From Ramlibacter lithotrophicus (GTDB lineage Bacteria > Pseudomonadota > Gammaproteobacteria > Burkholderiales > Burkholderiaceae_C): a DNA stretch of 64,000 bases. The stretch covers positions 473,682 through 537,681 of the forward strand of contig NZ_VTOX01000003.1 in NCBI RefSeq assembly GCF_012184415.1, in the 5' to 3' direction. The position numbers and the translations under genes are program-made. The stretch's first letter is position 1; each line of letters begins with the position of its first letter. This document shows, piece by piece, positions 1 to 7,798 of the stretch. Below the pieces are notes generated by a model. That model did no database searches and was not told the DNA's origin. It saw only the letters and a program-made list of their open reading frames with translations.

Positions 1-792
1 CTGCGGCCCGACGCGCAGGGCCGGCTGCACGTCGACGACCTCGCCCGGCTGCTGACGCCGCGCACGATGGTGTTCGCCGTCACGGCGTGCGCCAACGCCA
101 CCGGCGAACGCCCGCCATACGAGGAGCTGCTGGCGCTGGCGTCCGAGGCCGGCGCCCTCACGGTGCTGGACGCGGCGCAGGCGGTGGCGCACGAAACGCC
201 GCAGCTGATGGCACTGGCGTGCGACTTCATGGCGTTCTCGGGCCACAAGATGTACGGCCCCATGGGCACCGGCGCACTGGCGGGCCGGCGCAAGTCGCTG
301 GAGCGGCTGACGCCCCTGCGTTTCGGCGGCGACATGGTGGAGCGCGTCGGCGAGCAGGACGCCTCGTTCGCGCCGCTGCCGGCGCGGCTGGAAGGCGGCA
401 CGCCCAATGTCGCCGGCGCCGTTGGCCTGGCCGCCGCAGCCGCCTTCATCGAGCAGACCGGCCGCGGCGCGATCGACGCCCACCTGCGCGCGCTGCGGGC
501 GCACGCCGCCAAGGGCCTCGCGGCGCTGGATGGCGTGACGGTCCTCGCACCGCACGCGCACGGATCGGCCATCGTCTCCTTCGTCGCGCGCAACGCCCAT
601 CCGCACGACCTGGGGACCTTGCTCGACGAGCGCGGCATCGCGGTGCGCACCGGCCACCACTGCGCCCAGCCGCTGCTCGATCACCTGGGGCTTGGCCCGA
701 CGACGCGGGCTTCGTTCGCCATCTACAACACGCACGAGGAAGTGGAGCGCCTGCTCGCGGGGGTGGCGCAGGCGCTGGAGGTGCTGGGATGA
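1..792 (+). CDS. sufS: Cysteine desulfurase SufS, 3' part (5' end outside window)
   Basis: This is the C-terminal 263 residues of a class V PLP-dependent cysteine desulfurase, which takes sulfur from L-cysteine as a persulfide for Fe-S cluster assembly in the cytosol. The frame is open from base 1, so the gene starts upstream. The PLP-binding lysine lies in SGHKMYGP (AAG at 247-249) and the persulfide cysteine in RTGHHCAQP (TGC at 661-663). The histidine-histidine before the cysteine fits the SufS/CsdA group rather than IscS. The stop overlaps the sufU start as ATGA (789-792), so the two are translationally coupled. Upstream sufB, sufC and sufD are expected by analogy but cannot be seen. Confidence 0.93.
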   Translation: MRPDAQGRLHVDDLARLLTPRTMVFAVTACANATGERPPYEELLALASEAGALTVLDAAQAVAHETPQLMALACDFMAFSGHKMYGPMGTGALAGRRKSLERLTPLRFGGDMVERVGEQDASFAPLPARLEGGTPNVAGAVGLAAAAAFIEQTGRGAIDAHLRALRAHAAKGLAALDGVTVLAPHAHGSAIVSFVARNAHPHDLGTLLDERGIAVRTGHHCAQPLLDHLGLGPTTRASFAIYNTHEEVERLLAGVAQALEVLG

Positions 793-1247
793 ACGCCGCC
801 GATCTGCTCTACCAGGAAGTGGTGGTCGAACACAAGCGCGCGCCGCGCCACTTCGGAACACTCGAGGCGCCGACCCACGAGGCGCGCGGCCGCAATCCGC
901 AATGCGGCGACGAGGTCGAGGTGCAACTGCGCGTGGAAGACGGCCGCGTCGCCGACATCGCCTTCCACGGGCAGGGCTGCGCCATCTGCATCGCGTCGTC
1001 GTCGATGATGACCGAGGCGGTGCTGGGCCGCGACGTCGGCGCGGCACGCGAGCTGCAGCAGCGCTTCCGCGCGGTGCTGACCGGGCAGGCGGAACCGCAG
1101 GCCGAGACCCTTGGCAAACTGGTCAGCCTGTCGGGCGTGTGCCGCTATCCCAGCCGCATCAAGTGCGCCCTGCTCGGCTGGCATGCCTTGATGCACGCGA
1201 TCGGCGAAGCGTCCGATGCGCCCGACGAGGCGAAGGCGCTGCCATGA
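789..1247 (+). CDS. sufU: SufU-type Fe-S assembly / sulfur-acceptor protein
   Basis: The 152-residue protein belongs to the IscU-like NifU N-terminal fold family. Conserved ligands are visible: Cys39 and Asp41 in NPQCGD, Cys64 in GQGCAIC, and a late cysteine in LSGVCRYPSRIKC. The insert between the second and third cysteine regions is typical of SufU rather than IscU. SufU proteins accept persulfide sulfur from SufS, usually with bound zinc. It overlaps sufS by 4 nt and sufT by 4 nt, showing one operon with tight coupling. Whether it acts as scaffold or only as sulfur relay cannot be told from sequence. Confidence 0.9.
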   Translation: MNAADLLYQEVVVEHKRAPRHFGTLEAPTHEARGRNPQCGDEVEVQLRVEDGRVADIAFHGQGCAICIASSSMMTEAVLGRDVGAARELQQRFRAVLTGQAEPQAETLGKLVSLSGVCRYPSRIKCALLGWHALMHAIGEASDAPDEAKALP

Positions 1248-1786
1248 GGCGCCAGCGCGAATCCGTCGTCTTTCGCCGCCCGGTCCAGGTGGAGCGGATT
1301 CCCGACGGCGGGCGCTTCGAGCTGGATGCCGGAACGCTCGGCGAGATCACGCAGGCGCTCGGCACCAGCTTCACCATTCACGTCGACGGGCGCCTGGTGC
1401 GCCTGAAGGGTGCGGACGCCGACGCGATCGGCAAACCCGTACCGCTGGCCCCGGCGGCGGCGGACGATGAGCCGGGCGACCTGCAGGCGCGCATCTGGCG
1501 CACGATGAAGACGTGCTACGACCCCGAGATCCCGGTCGACATCGTCGAGCTGGGCCTCATCTACGGCTGCGAGCTGAGCCCGATGGAGGGCGGCCGCACC
1601 AGCGTCGCCATCAAGCTCACGCTCACCGCCCCCGGCTGCGGCATGGGCGAGGCGCTGGGCAACGAGGTCGCCGAGAAGGTGCTCGCGATCGAGGAGGTCG
1701 GCGAAGTCAGCGTCGACCTCGTGTTCGACCCGCCCTGGGACCGCTCGCGCATGTCCGAAGCGGCCCTGCTGAGCCTGGGCATGTGA
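1244..1786 (+). CDS. sufT: Fe-S cluster assembly protein SufT (DUF59/MIP18 family)
   Basis: This 180-residue protein has a variable N-terminal part of about 80 residues followed by a DUF59 domain (roughly residues 83-170), with the characteristic CYDPEIPVDIVELGLIYG stretch and the TAPGCGMG cysteine motif. DUF59 proteins are accessory factors for maturing Fe-S proteins. It starts within the sufU stop (ATGA), as the third visible gene of the suf operon. The position directly after sufS-sufU supports SufT rather than PaaD, which has the same domain but lies in phenylacetate operons. Confidence 0.9.
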   Translation: MRRQRESVVFRRPVQVERIPDGGRFELDAGTLGEITQALGTSFTIHVDGRLVRLKGADADAIGKPVPLAPAAADDEPGDLQARIWRTMKTCYDPEIPVDIVELGLIYGCELSPMEGGRTSVAIKLTLTAPGCGMGEALGNEVAEKVLAIEEVGEVSVDLVFDPPWDRSRMSEAALLSLGM

Positions 1787-1817
1787 CGTTCATTCCTTTC
1801 TTTTCCGCCGAATTCCA

Positions 1818-3068
1818 ATGACCTTGAAGATCCTGCTGCTGGAGGACGTCCATGCCAGCGCGACGCCGGTGCTCGAGACCATTCCGCGCGCCGAGATCAC
1901 GCGGCTGCGCCACGCCCCCGACGCCGCCGAATTGAAGGCGCTGCTCGCCGACACCGACGTGCTGGGCCTGCGCTCGCGCACGGCGCTGGACGCGGCCATG
2001 CTGGCGCAGGCGCCGCGGCTGCGCGCCGTCGGCGCCTACTGCACGGGCACCAACAACATCGACCTGCAGGCCGCGGCCGAGCGCGGCGTCGCCGTGTTCA
2101 ACGGTCCGTTCTCCAACACCCGGTCGGTCGCCGAACTGGTGATCGGCCATGCCATCCACCTGCTGCGGCGGGTTCCCGAGCGCCACGCGGCCGCCAGGCG
2201 CGGACAATGGTTGAAGGATTCGAAGGGCTCCAACGAGGTCCGCGGCAAGACGCTGGGCATCGTGGGCTACGGCAAGATCGGGACCCAGACCGGGCTGCTC
2301 GCCGAGGCGATCGGCATGCGCGTTGTCTTCCACGACGTCGAGGCCAGGCTGCCGCTGGGCAACGCCAGGCCCGCGCCGGACCTCGCCGCGCTGCTGCAGG
2401 AGGCGGACGTGGTCACGCTGCACGTGCCGCAGACGCCGCAAACCCGAAACCTGATCGACCGCGAGCGGCTGGCGCAGATGAAGCCGGGGGCCGCGCTGAT
2501 CAACCTGGCGCGCGGCCACGCCGTCGACATCGCCGCGCTGCACGATGCCTTGCAAGGTGGCCACCTGCGCGGCGCCGCCATCGACGTCTTTCCGGTCGAG
2601 CCGGCCTCGGCGTCGCAGCAGTTCGAGTCGCCGCTGCGCGAGCTGGACAACGTGATCCTGACGCCGCATGTCGGCGGCTCCACCGTGGAGGCGCAGCGCA
2701 ACCTGGGCGTGGAGGTCTCCGAAAAGCTGCGCGACTACCTGACGCTCGGCGCGGTGCGCGGCAGCGTCAACCTGCCCGAGCTCGGCGTGGGCGCCGTGCG
2801 CGGCGCGGCACGCCTGGTGCACCTGCACCGCGACCAGCCCGGCGTGATGTCGCATCTCAACGCGGTGCTGGCCGACGCCGGCCTCAACGTCACCCACCTG
2901 CACCTGGAGACCGATCGCGGCATCGGCATCGCGGCGGTCGACCTCAACCGCGTGCCGGACGCCGCGACCCTCGCCGCGGTCAGGCGGATCGAAGCCACGC
3001 TCGCGACGTTCACGGCCGCACAGGCCGATCCCGACGCGCGAGAACAGATATATTCCGTGCATGTTTGA
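1818..3068 (+). CDS. serA: D-3-phosphoglycerate dehydrogenase, SerA type
   Basis: A 416-residue NAD-dependent D-2-hydroxyacid dehydrogenase that oxidises 3-phosphoglycerate in the first step of serine synthesis. The Rossmann motif GIVGYGKIG lies near residues 147-155, INLARG carries the substrate arginine, and the catalytic histidine is His284 in LTPHVGGST. A C-terminal ACT domain (about 335-410, beginning near the HRDQPGVMSHLN stretch) is the usual site of serine feedback. Length and domain order match E. coli SerA. It lies 31 nt after sufT on the same strand. Supply of cysteine precursor beside sulfur mobilisation is a reasonable but unproven link. Confidence 0.88.
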   Translation: MTLKILLLEDVHASATPVLETIPRAEITRLRHAPDAAELKALLADTDVLGLRSRTALDAAMLAQAPRLRAVGAYCTGTNNIDLQAAAERGVAVFNGPFSNTRSVAELVIGHAIHLLRRVPERHAAARRGQWLKDSKGSNEVRGKTLGIVGYGKIGTQTGLLAEAIGMRVVFHDVEARLPLGNARPAPDLAALLQEADVVTLHVPQTPQTRNLIDRERLAQMKPGAALINLARGHAVDIAALHDALQGGHLRGAAIDVFPVEPASASQQFESPLRELDNVILTPHVGGSTVEAQRNLGVEVSEKLRDYLTLGAVRGSVNLPELGVGAVRGAARLVHLHRDQPGVMSHLNAVLADAGLNVTHLHLETDRGIGIAAVDLNRVPDAATLAAVRRIEATLATFTAAQADPDAREQIYSVHV

Positions 3069-3116
3069 GCCCCACGCCCCGCGGGGCCACGGGATTGCAG
3101 CATTGCCGGAGGCCGC

Positions 3117-3599
3117 ATGCGTCTTGCCGAGTACACCGACTACACCTTGCGCGTGCTGATGTATTGCGCCGCGAATCCGGACCGCCTGATCACCATCGCG
3201 GAGATCGCGGAGGCGCACGCCCTGTCGAAGAACCACCTGATGAAGATCGTGAGCGACCTGGCGCGCCAGGGGCTCGTCGAGACCACGCGCGGCCGCGGCG
3301 GCGGCATTCGCCTGATCAAGCCCCCATCGCAGATCCGCATCGGCGACGTGGTGCGCGCGTCGGAGACCGACTTCCGGCTGGTCGAGTGCTTCGACCCGGA
3401 CACCAGCACCTGCTCGATCTCGGCCTCCTGCCGCACGAAGGGCCTGTTCGGCCGCGCGCTGGCCGCGTACTTCCGCGAGCTCGACTCGGCGACCCTCGAG
3501 GACATGGTGGCGCCACCGCCCCGGCGCGGCTCGGTGATCCCGATCCGTGCGGCGCGGGCGGCGGCCCCGGCGGCCAGGCCGGGTCGCGCGAAGGGCTGA
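3117..3599 (+). CDS. nsrR: Rrf2-family regulator, NsrR-like
   Basis: A 160-residue Rrf2 winged-helix repressor. The N-terminus MRLAEYTDYTLRVLMYCA and the helix with LSKNHLMKIVSDL are typical of NsrR. Three cysteines, Cys91, Cys99 and Cys105, have the spacing that binds the NO-sensitive [4Fe-4S] cluster in NsrR. The C-terminal tail of about 30 residues is Ala/Arg-rich and likely disordered. The next genes encode a hemerythrin-like and an FmdE-like protein, which fits control of an NO or nitrosative-stress response. IscR is less likely because the gene is not beside iscS and the start matches NsrR. Confidence 0.85.
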   Translation: MRLAEYTDYTLRVLMYCAANPDRLITIAEIAEAHALSKNHLMKIVSDLARQGLVETTRGRGGGIRLIKPPSQIRIGDVVRASETDFRLVECFDPDTSTCSISASCRTKGLFGRALAAYFRELDSATLEDMVAPPPRRGSVIPIRAARAAAPAARPGRAKG

Positions 3600-3611
3600 C
3601 GCGAACGCACC

Positions 3612-4025
3612 GTGAAGCGCTCTCCCGAACTGGTGCCGCTGTCGCGGGAACATCACGAAGCCCTGGTGCTTGCGCGGCGCGCCTGCGAGCCGCAGCGCGC
3701 CGGCCCCGAGCCGGCGGCCTTGCGCGAGCACGTGCTGCAGCGGTGGGCGGAGCAGTTCGAGCCGCACTTCGCCGTCGAGGAACAGGTGCTGCTGCCGGCG
3801 CTCGCCGCCGCCGGCGCCGAGGCGGCTGCGGCGACCGCATGGCGCCAGCACCGCGGCCTGCACGCGCTGATCGCCCTGGTGCGCGCCGGCGACCTGTCGG
3901 CACTGCCCCGCTGGGGCGCGGCCATGCGCGAACACGTCCAGTTCGAGGAACGCGAGCTGTTCCCGCTGGCCCAGCGCGAGCTCGATCTCGCGCCGCTCAC
4001 CGCCGGCCTGTCCCGGCCCGACTGA
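3612..4025 (+). CDS. Hemerythrin-like (HHE) domain protein
   Basis: This 137-residue protein is a single four-helix hemerythrin domain expected to bind a non-haem di-iron centre. Candidate ligands are His14/His15 in SREHHEAL, His52 and Glu56 in HFAVEE, a QHRGLH pair near residue 80, and HVQFEE near residue 105. It has no signal peptide, so it should be cytosolic. It starts 12 nt after the nsrR-like gene, so the two are probably cotranscribed. Related HHE proteins (YtfE/DnrN) take part in NO resistance or Fe-S repair, but this one lacks the YtfE N-terminal ScdA domain, so an O2- or NO-binding role is only inferred. Confidence 0.82.
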   Translation: MKRSPELVPLSREHHEALVLARRACEPQRAGPEPAALREHVLQRWAEQFEPHFAVEEQVLLPALAAAGAEAAAATAWRQHRGLHALIALVRAGDLSALPRWGAAMREHVQFEERELFPLAQRELDLAPLTAGLSRPD

Positions 4026-4036
4026 GGAGTACCACC

Positions 4037-4660
4037 ATGCACGCTGCCGCCTTTCCGGAATTCTTCGCCGCCGCGCCGCGCATCCGGCTGCGCGATCCGC
4101 TCGCCGACTTTCTCGGCGCGTCCGCCGACGGCGTCCTCGAATACACATACGCCGACGTCGTGAAGCTGGCCGGCCACTCGTGTCCGACCGTGGCATCCGC
4201 CTACCTGATGGTGCGTGCCGCCTTGTACGCGCTCTTTCCCGGTACGGTGCCGGAGCGCGGCGCGGTGCGCGTCGACATGCCGCAGCCGGCGCACGAAGGC
4301 GTCAGCGGCGTTATGGGCAACGTGATCGCGTTCGTGACCGGCGCGGCCGGCGAAGGCGGGTTCCACGGGATCGGCAGCCGCTTCGACCGGCGCGACTTGC
4401 TGTCGTACGGTGCGTCCAACCTTGGCGACCAGGTGCGCTTTGCCCGGGGTGACACCGGAGCAGCCGTCGGCGTGCAGGCGCGGGCCGAGCGCGTGCCCGG
4501 CGACCCGCGCATCCGCGCGCTGATCCCGCGTTGCCTGGCGGGCGTGGCGACGCCCGACGAAGCGCAGCTGTTCCGCAGCCTCTGGCAGGACCGGGTGCGC
4601 CGGCTGCTGACCGAGCACGCCGATGATCCCGAGGTGATCGTGGTGACGGCGGCGGACTGA
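4037..4660 (+). CDS. FmdE-like domain protein
   Basis: A 207-residue protein resembling the FmdE family (first noted in formylmethanofuran dehydrogenase operons). The clearest mark is GHSCPTV with Cys49, followed by a glycine-rich middle part (VMGNVIAFVTGAAGEGGFHG). The biochemical function of such proteins in proteobacteria is not established. They are often found with denitrification or NO-response genes, as here after nsrR and the hemerythrin. A GAGGAG-like ribosome site (4025-4030) precedes the ATG. The gene starts 11 nt after the hemerythrin stop and is followed by a strong hairpin, so it probably ends the operon. Confidence 0.62.
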   Translation: MHAAAFPEFFAAAPRIRLRDPLADFLGASADGVLEYTYADVVKLAGHSCPTVASAYLMVRAALYALFPGTVPERGAVRVDMPQPAHEGVSGVMGNVIAFVTGAAGEGGFHGIGSRFDRRDLLSYGASNLGDQVRFARGDTGAAVGVQARAERVPGDPRIRALIPRCLAGVATPDEAQLFRSLWQDRVRRLLTEHADDPEVIVVTAAD

Positions 4661-4681
4661 CGGCGGCCGCCGTGCCATGCA

Positions 4682-4710
4682 GCTTGCGCCGCAATTCGTC
4701 CGGCGCAAGC
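4682..4710. terminator. Perfect 10-bp hairpin after the nsrR-like operon
   Basis: The arms GCTTGCGCCG (4682-4691) and CGGCGCAAGC (4701-4710) are exact reverse complements with a 9-nt loop. It lies 22 nt after the FmdE-like stop. No T-run follows, so it may act with Rho or as an mRNA 3' stabiliser rather than as a classical terminator. Confidence 0.45.
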
Positions 4711-4850
4711 GCAGCAACTCCCATGGCTGTGTACGGGACTGTAGGCGACGCCTTGCGCGGATCGCCGAACGCTGCTGATCCCGGCCCGCGGGCTCGCGGC
4801 GCACCCTGTACTCACAGTCGCGCATTCTCAAGCGCGGTAAGGAGTAACTC

Positions 4851-5084
4851 ATGAAAGCGTATTACCTACTCGCCCCGCTGGGCCTGGCACTGGCCGGGTG
4901 CTCGGTCTACCCCCCGGCGCCGGTGGCCGTGGAACGGGTCTATACCCAGCCGGCGACCGTGGCCGTCACGCCGCCGAGCACCGTGGTGATGGGCGCGCCG
5001 CCCAGCCCGCACCTGATCGACAGCGATGCGGACGGCCACGCCAACTCGGTGGACCGCTACCCGTACGACGCGCTGCGCTACTGA
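4851..5084 (+). CDS. Small lipoprotein with a Ca-loop-like tail
   Basis: A 77-residue predicted lipoprotein. The signal peptide ends in a lipobox, LAGC, with Cys17 as the lipidated residue. The mature part is Pro/Val-rich and ends with DSDADGHANSVDRYP, which resembles the DxDxDG calcium loops of thrombospondin type 3 repeats. An AGGAGT ribosome site (4841-4846) supports this start. The gene stands alone, about 190 nt after the previous operon. It probably sits in the outer membrane facing the periplasm. No specific function is known. Confidence 0.75.
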   Translation: MKAYYLLAPLGLALAGCSVYPPAPVAVERVYTQPATVAVTPPSTVVMGAPPSPHLIDSDADGHANSVDRYPYDALRY

Positions 5085-5198
5085 GTGCCACCGGGGGCCG
5101 CGCCGGGCCGCAGCGCATCCGTGCGGCGGCCCGGCCGCGATGAGTAACAGGTGATGTCAGCCGCCCCGCCCGCCGCCCGTCTGGCGAGAATCGGGCGC

Positions 5199-5432
5199 AT
5201 GAGATTGACGTACACGCCGCAGGCCCACCCGGGAACGGAATTCGAAATCGAGGCTGATCGCCATGGCAGCTACGTCATCCGCCTGAACGGAAAGGTGATC
5301 AGGCGCGTGACGGCGCTCTCCGATTACGTGGGCAAGCCGAAGTGGGGGAGCCGCAAGCTCGAGGCCGACGCGATCGAAGACGCCAAACGCGACATCGAGG
5401 CGCTCGCGGCACGCCCCAGCGAGGTTCGCTGA
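5199..5432 (+). CDS. Conserved hypothetical small protein
   Basis: The likely product is a 77-residue soluble protein starting MRLTYTPQAHPG. An earlier in-frame start at 5151 would add 16 Ala/Pro/Arg-rich residues that look non-coding. The sequence alternates beta-like stretches (GTEFEIEADRHGSYVIRLNG) with a C-terminal charged helix. There is no signal peptide or membrane segment. It runs head to head into the nitronate monooxygenase gene with a 14-nt gap. I do not recognise a named family. Confidence 0.6.
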   Translation: MRLTYTPQAHPGTEFEIEADRHGSYVIRLNGKVIRRVTALSDYVGKPKWGSRKLEADAIEDAKRDIEALAARPSEVR

Positions 5433-5446
5433 CCGGTCCGCCGCTG

Positions 5447-6427
5447 CTACGACAGCGTCGCGCCGCCGTGGCTTCGCAGCCGCGCCGCGGCCTCGGCCGC
5501 CATGCGCTCGACGATCGTCCCCGCCGGCTCGATCGAGTGGATCACTCCCGCCGCCTCGCCGAACCAGACGGCGGTGTGGTCGGGGTCGCCGGCCTCGAAC
5601 GCCTGCCGATAGCGCGGGCCTTCCTCGGCGACCGCCGCCTCCAGCGCGTCCTCGCGGCCGTGCCATCGGTCGGTGAACGCGTTGCGGCGGACGCGCGCGG
5701 TGAAGCCGCGCGGCCACGGAATCTGCCGGGCGATGTCGGGGACGCGCGTGCGCAGCGTCCCGTCGCCGTCGGTCTCGACGATGGCGCGATGGTGGCGCTC
5801 CTTCACCAGCGCCTCGGCCGACGCCCACAACCGCGTTCCCACCAGCACGCCGTCGGCGCCGAGCATCAGGGCGGCCGCGAGGGCGCGGCCGTCGCCGATG
5901 CCGCCGGCGGCCAGCAGCAGCGTGCGCGGCGCGTGCTGGGCGAGGTGGTCGGCCGCCTCCGGCACGAAGGCCAGCGTGCCGCGCAAGGCACCGTGCCCGC
6001 CCGCCTCCGCGCCCTGCGCGACGACGACGTCCGCGCCGACCTCGACGGCATCCATCACGTGGGCCATGTCCTGGCACTGGCAGATCAGCGTCGCGCCGGC
6101 GCCGCGGATTTCGTCGGCGAACGGCCGCGGGTCGCCGAACGACAGCATCACCGCGGCCGGGCGGTGCTTCAGCACGTCGGTCAGCAGCGACGGCGACTTG
6201 CGCAGTGACCAGGTGATGAAACCCACGCCCACCCGCGCGCCATCCGCCGCGGCGAACTGCTGCTCGAGCCAGGCCGGGTCGCCGTAGCCGCCGCCGATCA
6301 GCCCGAGGCCGCCGGCGCGGCTCACGGCCGCCGCGAGGGCGCCGCCGCCGGCGAACGCCATCGGGGCCGAGACGATCGGGTGGCGCAGGTCGAGGTTGCG
6401 GGTCAGGCGGGTGGCGAGTGCGGTCAT
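5447..6427 (-). CDS. Nitronate monooxygenase (2-nitropropane dioxygenase family)
   Basis: A 326-residue FMN-dependent TIM-barrel enzyme that oxidises alkyl nitronates such as propionate 3-nitronate to aldehydes and nitrite. The N-terminal PIVSAPMAFAGGG, the GFITW strand, the QGAEAGGHG motif with the candidate catalytic His, and the phosphate-binding AAGGIGDGRALAAAL and GVLVGTRLWAS segments match the family. The start at 6427 (MTALATRLTRN) is chosen over an upstream frame extension to 6502, whose 25 residues look unlike protein. The gene is monocistronic. Substrate range cannot be given from sequence. Confidence 0.87.
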   Translation of the reverse strand: MTALATRLTRNLDLRHPIVSAPMAFAGGGALAAAVSRAGGLGLIGGGYGDPAWLEQQFAAADGARVGVGFITWSLRKSPSLLTDVLKHRPAAVMLSFGDPRPFADEIRGAGATLICQCQDMAHVMDAVEVGADVVVAQGAEAGGHGALRGTLAFVPEAADHLAQHAPRTLLLAAGGIGDGRALAAALMLGADGVLVGTRLWASAEALVKERHHRAIVETDGDGTLRTRVPDIARQIPWPRGFTARVRRNAFTDRWHGREDALEAAVAEEGPRYRQAFEAGDPDHTAVWFGEAAGVIHSIEPAGTIVERMAAEAAARLRSHGGATLS

Positions 6428-6588
6428 CGTCGGGTCCACGGGCGTTGCAGGAGACGGACATTGTCGCCAACGCTGGAGGTGAAGCTGTAGTCGCTTTCCC
6501 ACACCAGGACTCGCCTCGCGCCGACAGCCCGCGGGCGTGCGTCATCCATTGATAGAGGGTTCATCCATTCACGTAAAAGGAAACCGTC

Positions 6589-7026
6589 ATGCACAAGCAC
6601 CTCACCGCCTTCACGCTCACCCTGGCCGCCGCTTTCGCCGGCAGCGCGTTCGCCGCGGACGGCATGGACAAGGCCGCCTACAAGTCGGCCAAGGACAAGA
6701 TCGAAGAGCAGGCCAAGGCCGACAAGAAGGCGTGCGAGTCGATGAAGGAAAACGCCAAGGACGTCTGCCAGGCCGAGGCGAAGGCCAAGGAAAAGATCGC
6801 CAAGGCCGAACTCGACGCGCAGAACAAGCCCGGTGCCAAGGCCGACGAGAAGGTGCGGATGATGAAGGCCGAGGGCGAGTACGAGGTCGCCAAGGAGAAG
6901 TGCGAAGACCAGAAGGGCAAGGAAATGGCGGCCTGCAAGAAGGATGCGAAGGTCGCCTACGACAAGGCCAAGGCCGACGCGCGCCAGGCCACCGCCCCCG
7001 CCGCCGCTCCGGCCAAGAAGTCCTGA
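6589..7026 (+). CDS. Periplasmic Lys/Ala-rich coiled-coil protein
   Basis: This 145-residue protein has a clear signal peptide (residues 1-22, ending AGSAFAA) followed by a highly charged Lys/Ala/Glu-rich helix with repeated KAKAxxK patterns and four cysteines (in KKACES, VCQAEA, KEKCED and MAACKK). It ends with an Ala/Pro stretch and PAKKS. Such proteins are common in Burkholderiales and are sometimes mis-called TolA or cell-envelope proteins. No domain with known function is visible. The paired cysteines may form disulfides after export. Confidence 0.75.
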   Translation: MHKHLTAFTLTLAAAFAGSAFAADGMDKAAYKSAKDKIEEQAKADKKACESMKENAKDVCQAEAKAKEKIAKAELDAQNKPGAKADEKVRMMKAEGEYEVAKEKCEDQKGKEMAACKKDAKVAYDKAKADARQATAPAAAPAKKS

Positions 7027-7087
7027 GCGAGATCTCGCCGCCGCGCTGCGGCCGCAAGCCGCCGGCGGCCGTGCGGCGGCAGCACCA

Positions 7088-7669
7088 TCATCCTCTTGGG
7101 CGACCCGCGCCCTCGGGTCGTGCCGCGCGCTGGCGGGCAGCCACTCGCGTCAGGTAAGCCGAGCCACTGTCTTCCCCGGTGAGCGCCGCGACGACCTCGC
7201 GGTTGCGCAGGTATTCGGCGCGGACCTGCGCTCGGGTTCGAACCGTTCGTCGGCTCGCCCGCAGTTCGCTTCCGGTGCGCGTCGCATGGTGCCGCGGCGG
7301 CCGCACGACGTGGCTCGCCGGGCGGCCATCCGCAGCAGGACTCATCTGACCCCGCGGACCGGCGCGAACCGGCTCGGCGTGTCCGGCTGCATTCAGCTGT
7401 GCAGGGCTCGCCGCCGGCCAATCGCTCGAGGATGGCGCAAGCTTGGCTCCGGCGGCCGGAGGGAGCGGCGGGAGCTCGACGGCTGCCACGATCTGTTCGC
7501 GTACCGGCTGTGGTACCGCCTTGGGCTGCGGCGGATCACGCGCAGTCCGGTGCCCGATGGCCAGCGACAGGGCGAGGAGCACGACGGCCGTGACCAGGCG
7601 CGACCACGAAATGCCGTCGCCGGCGATCACGTCGGCAATCAGGGCCGGCGGTGGCGGTGACTCGCGCAT
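7088..7669 (-). CDS. Hypothetical membrane-anchored protein
   Basis: A 193-residue predicted protein with one membrane segment near residues 25-40 (LVTAVVLLALSLAIG), a long Pro/Ala/Arg-rich low-complexity middle, and a better-conserved-looking C-terminal block around RTRAQVRAEYLRNREVVAAL followed by TGEDSGSAYLTRVAA. That block resembles short DUF4148-like segments of Burkholderiales envelope proteins. It has no obvious partner: glmS lies upstream on the same strand with a 129-nt gap. I am fairly but not fully sure it is expressed. Confidence 0.5.
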   Translation of the reverse strand: MRESPPPPALIADVIAGDGISWSRLVTAVVLLALSLAIGHRTARDPPQPKAVPQPVREQIVAAVELPPLPPAAGAKLAPSSSDWPAASPAQLNAAGHAEPVRAGPRGQMSPAADGRPASHVVRPPRHHATRTGSELRASRRTVRTRAQVRAEYLRNREVVAALTGEDSGSAYLTRVAARQRAARPEGAGRPRG

Positions 7670-7798
7670 GAAACGTCAGACCATAGACTTGTACGGTGCC
7701 TTGGCCCTCGCACAAACTCTGCTGCTGCCGACGAAGACTCCCGGAATCCGCGCCTGCAGCACCATCGTACGCCGTACGCTGCGCGCCGGCCGTGCCCG

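Noticed and set aside
3041..3070. An NsrR operator at the end of serA (ATATATTCCGTGCATG)
   Set aside because: Symmetry is poor and only one half resembles the known motif.
1707..4196. An 829-codon minus-strand frame
   Set aside because: It is antisense to serA, nsrR-like and hemerythrin genes, which have clear families.
7027..7087. A terminator between the convergent genes at 7026 and 7088
   Set aside because: G/C-rich partial inverted repeats exist, but no stable unique hairpin with a T-run could be chosen.
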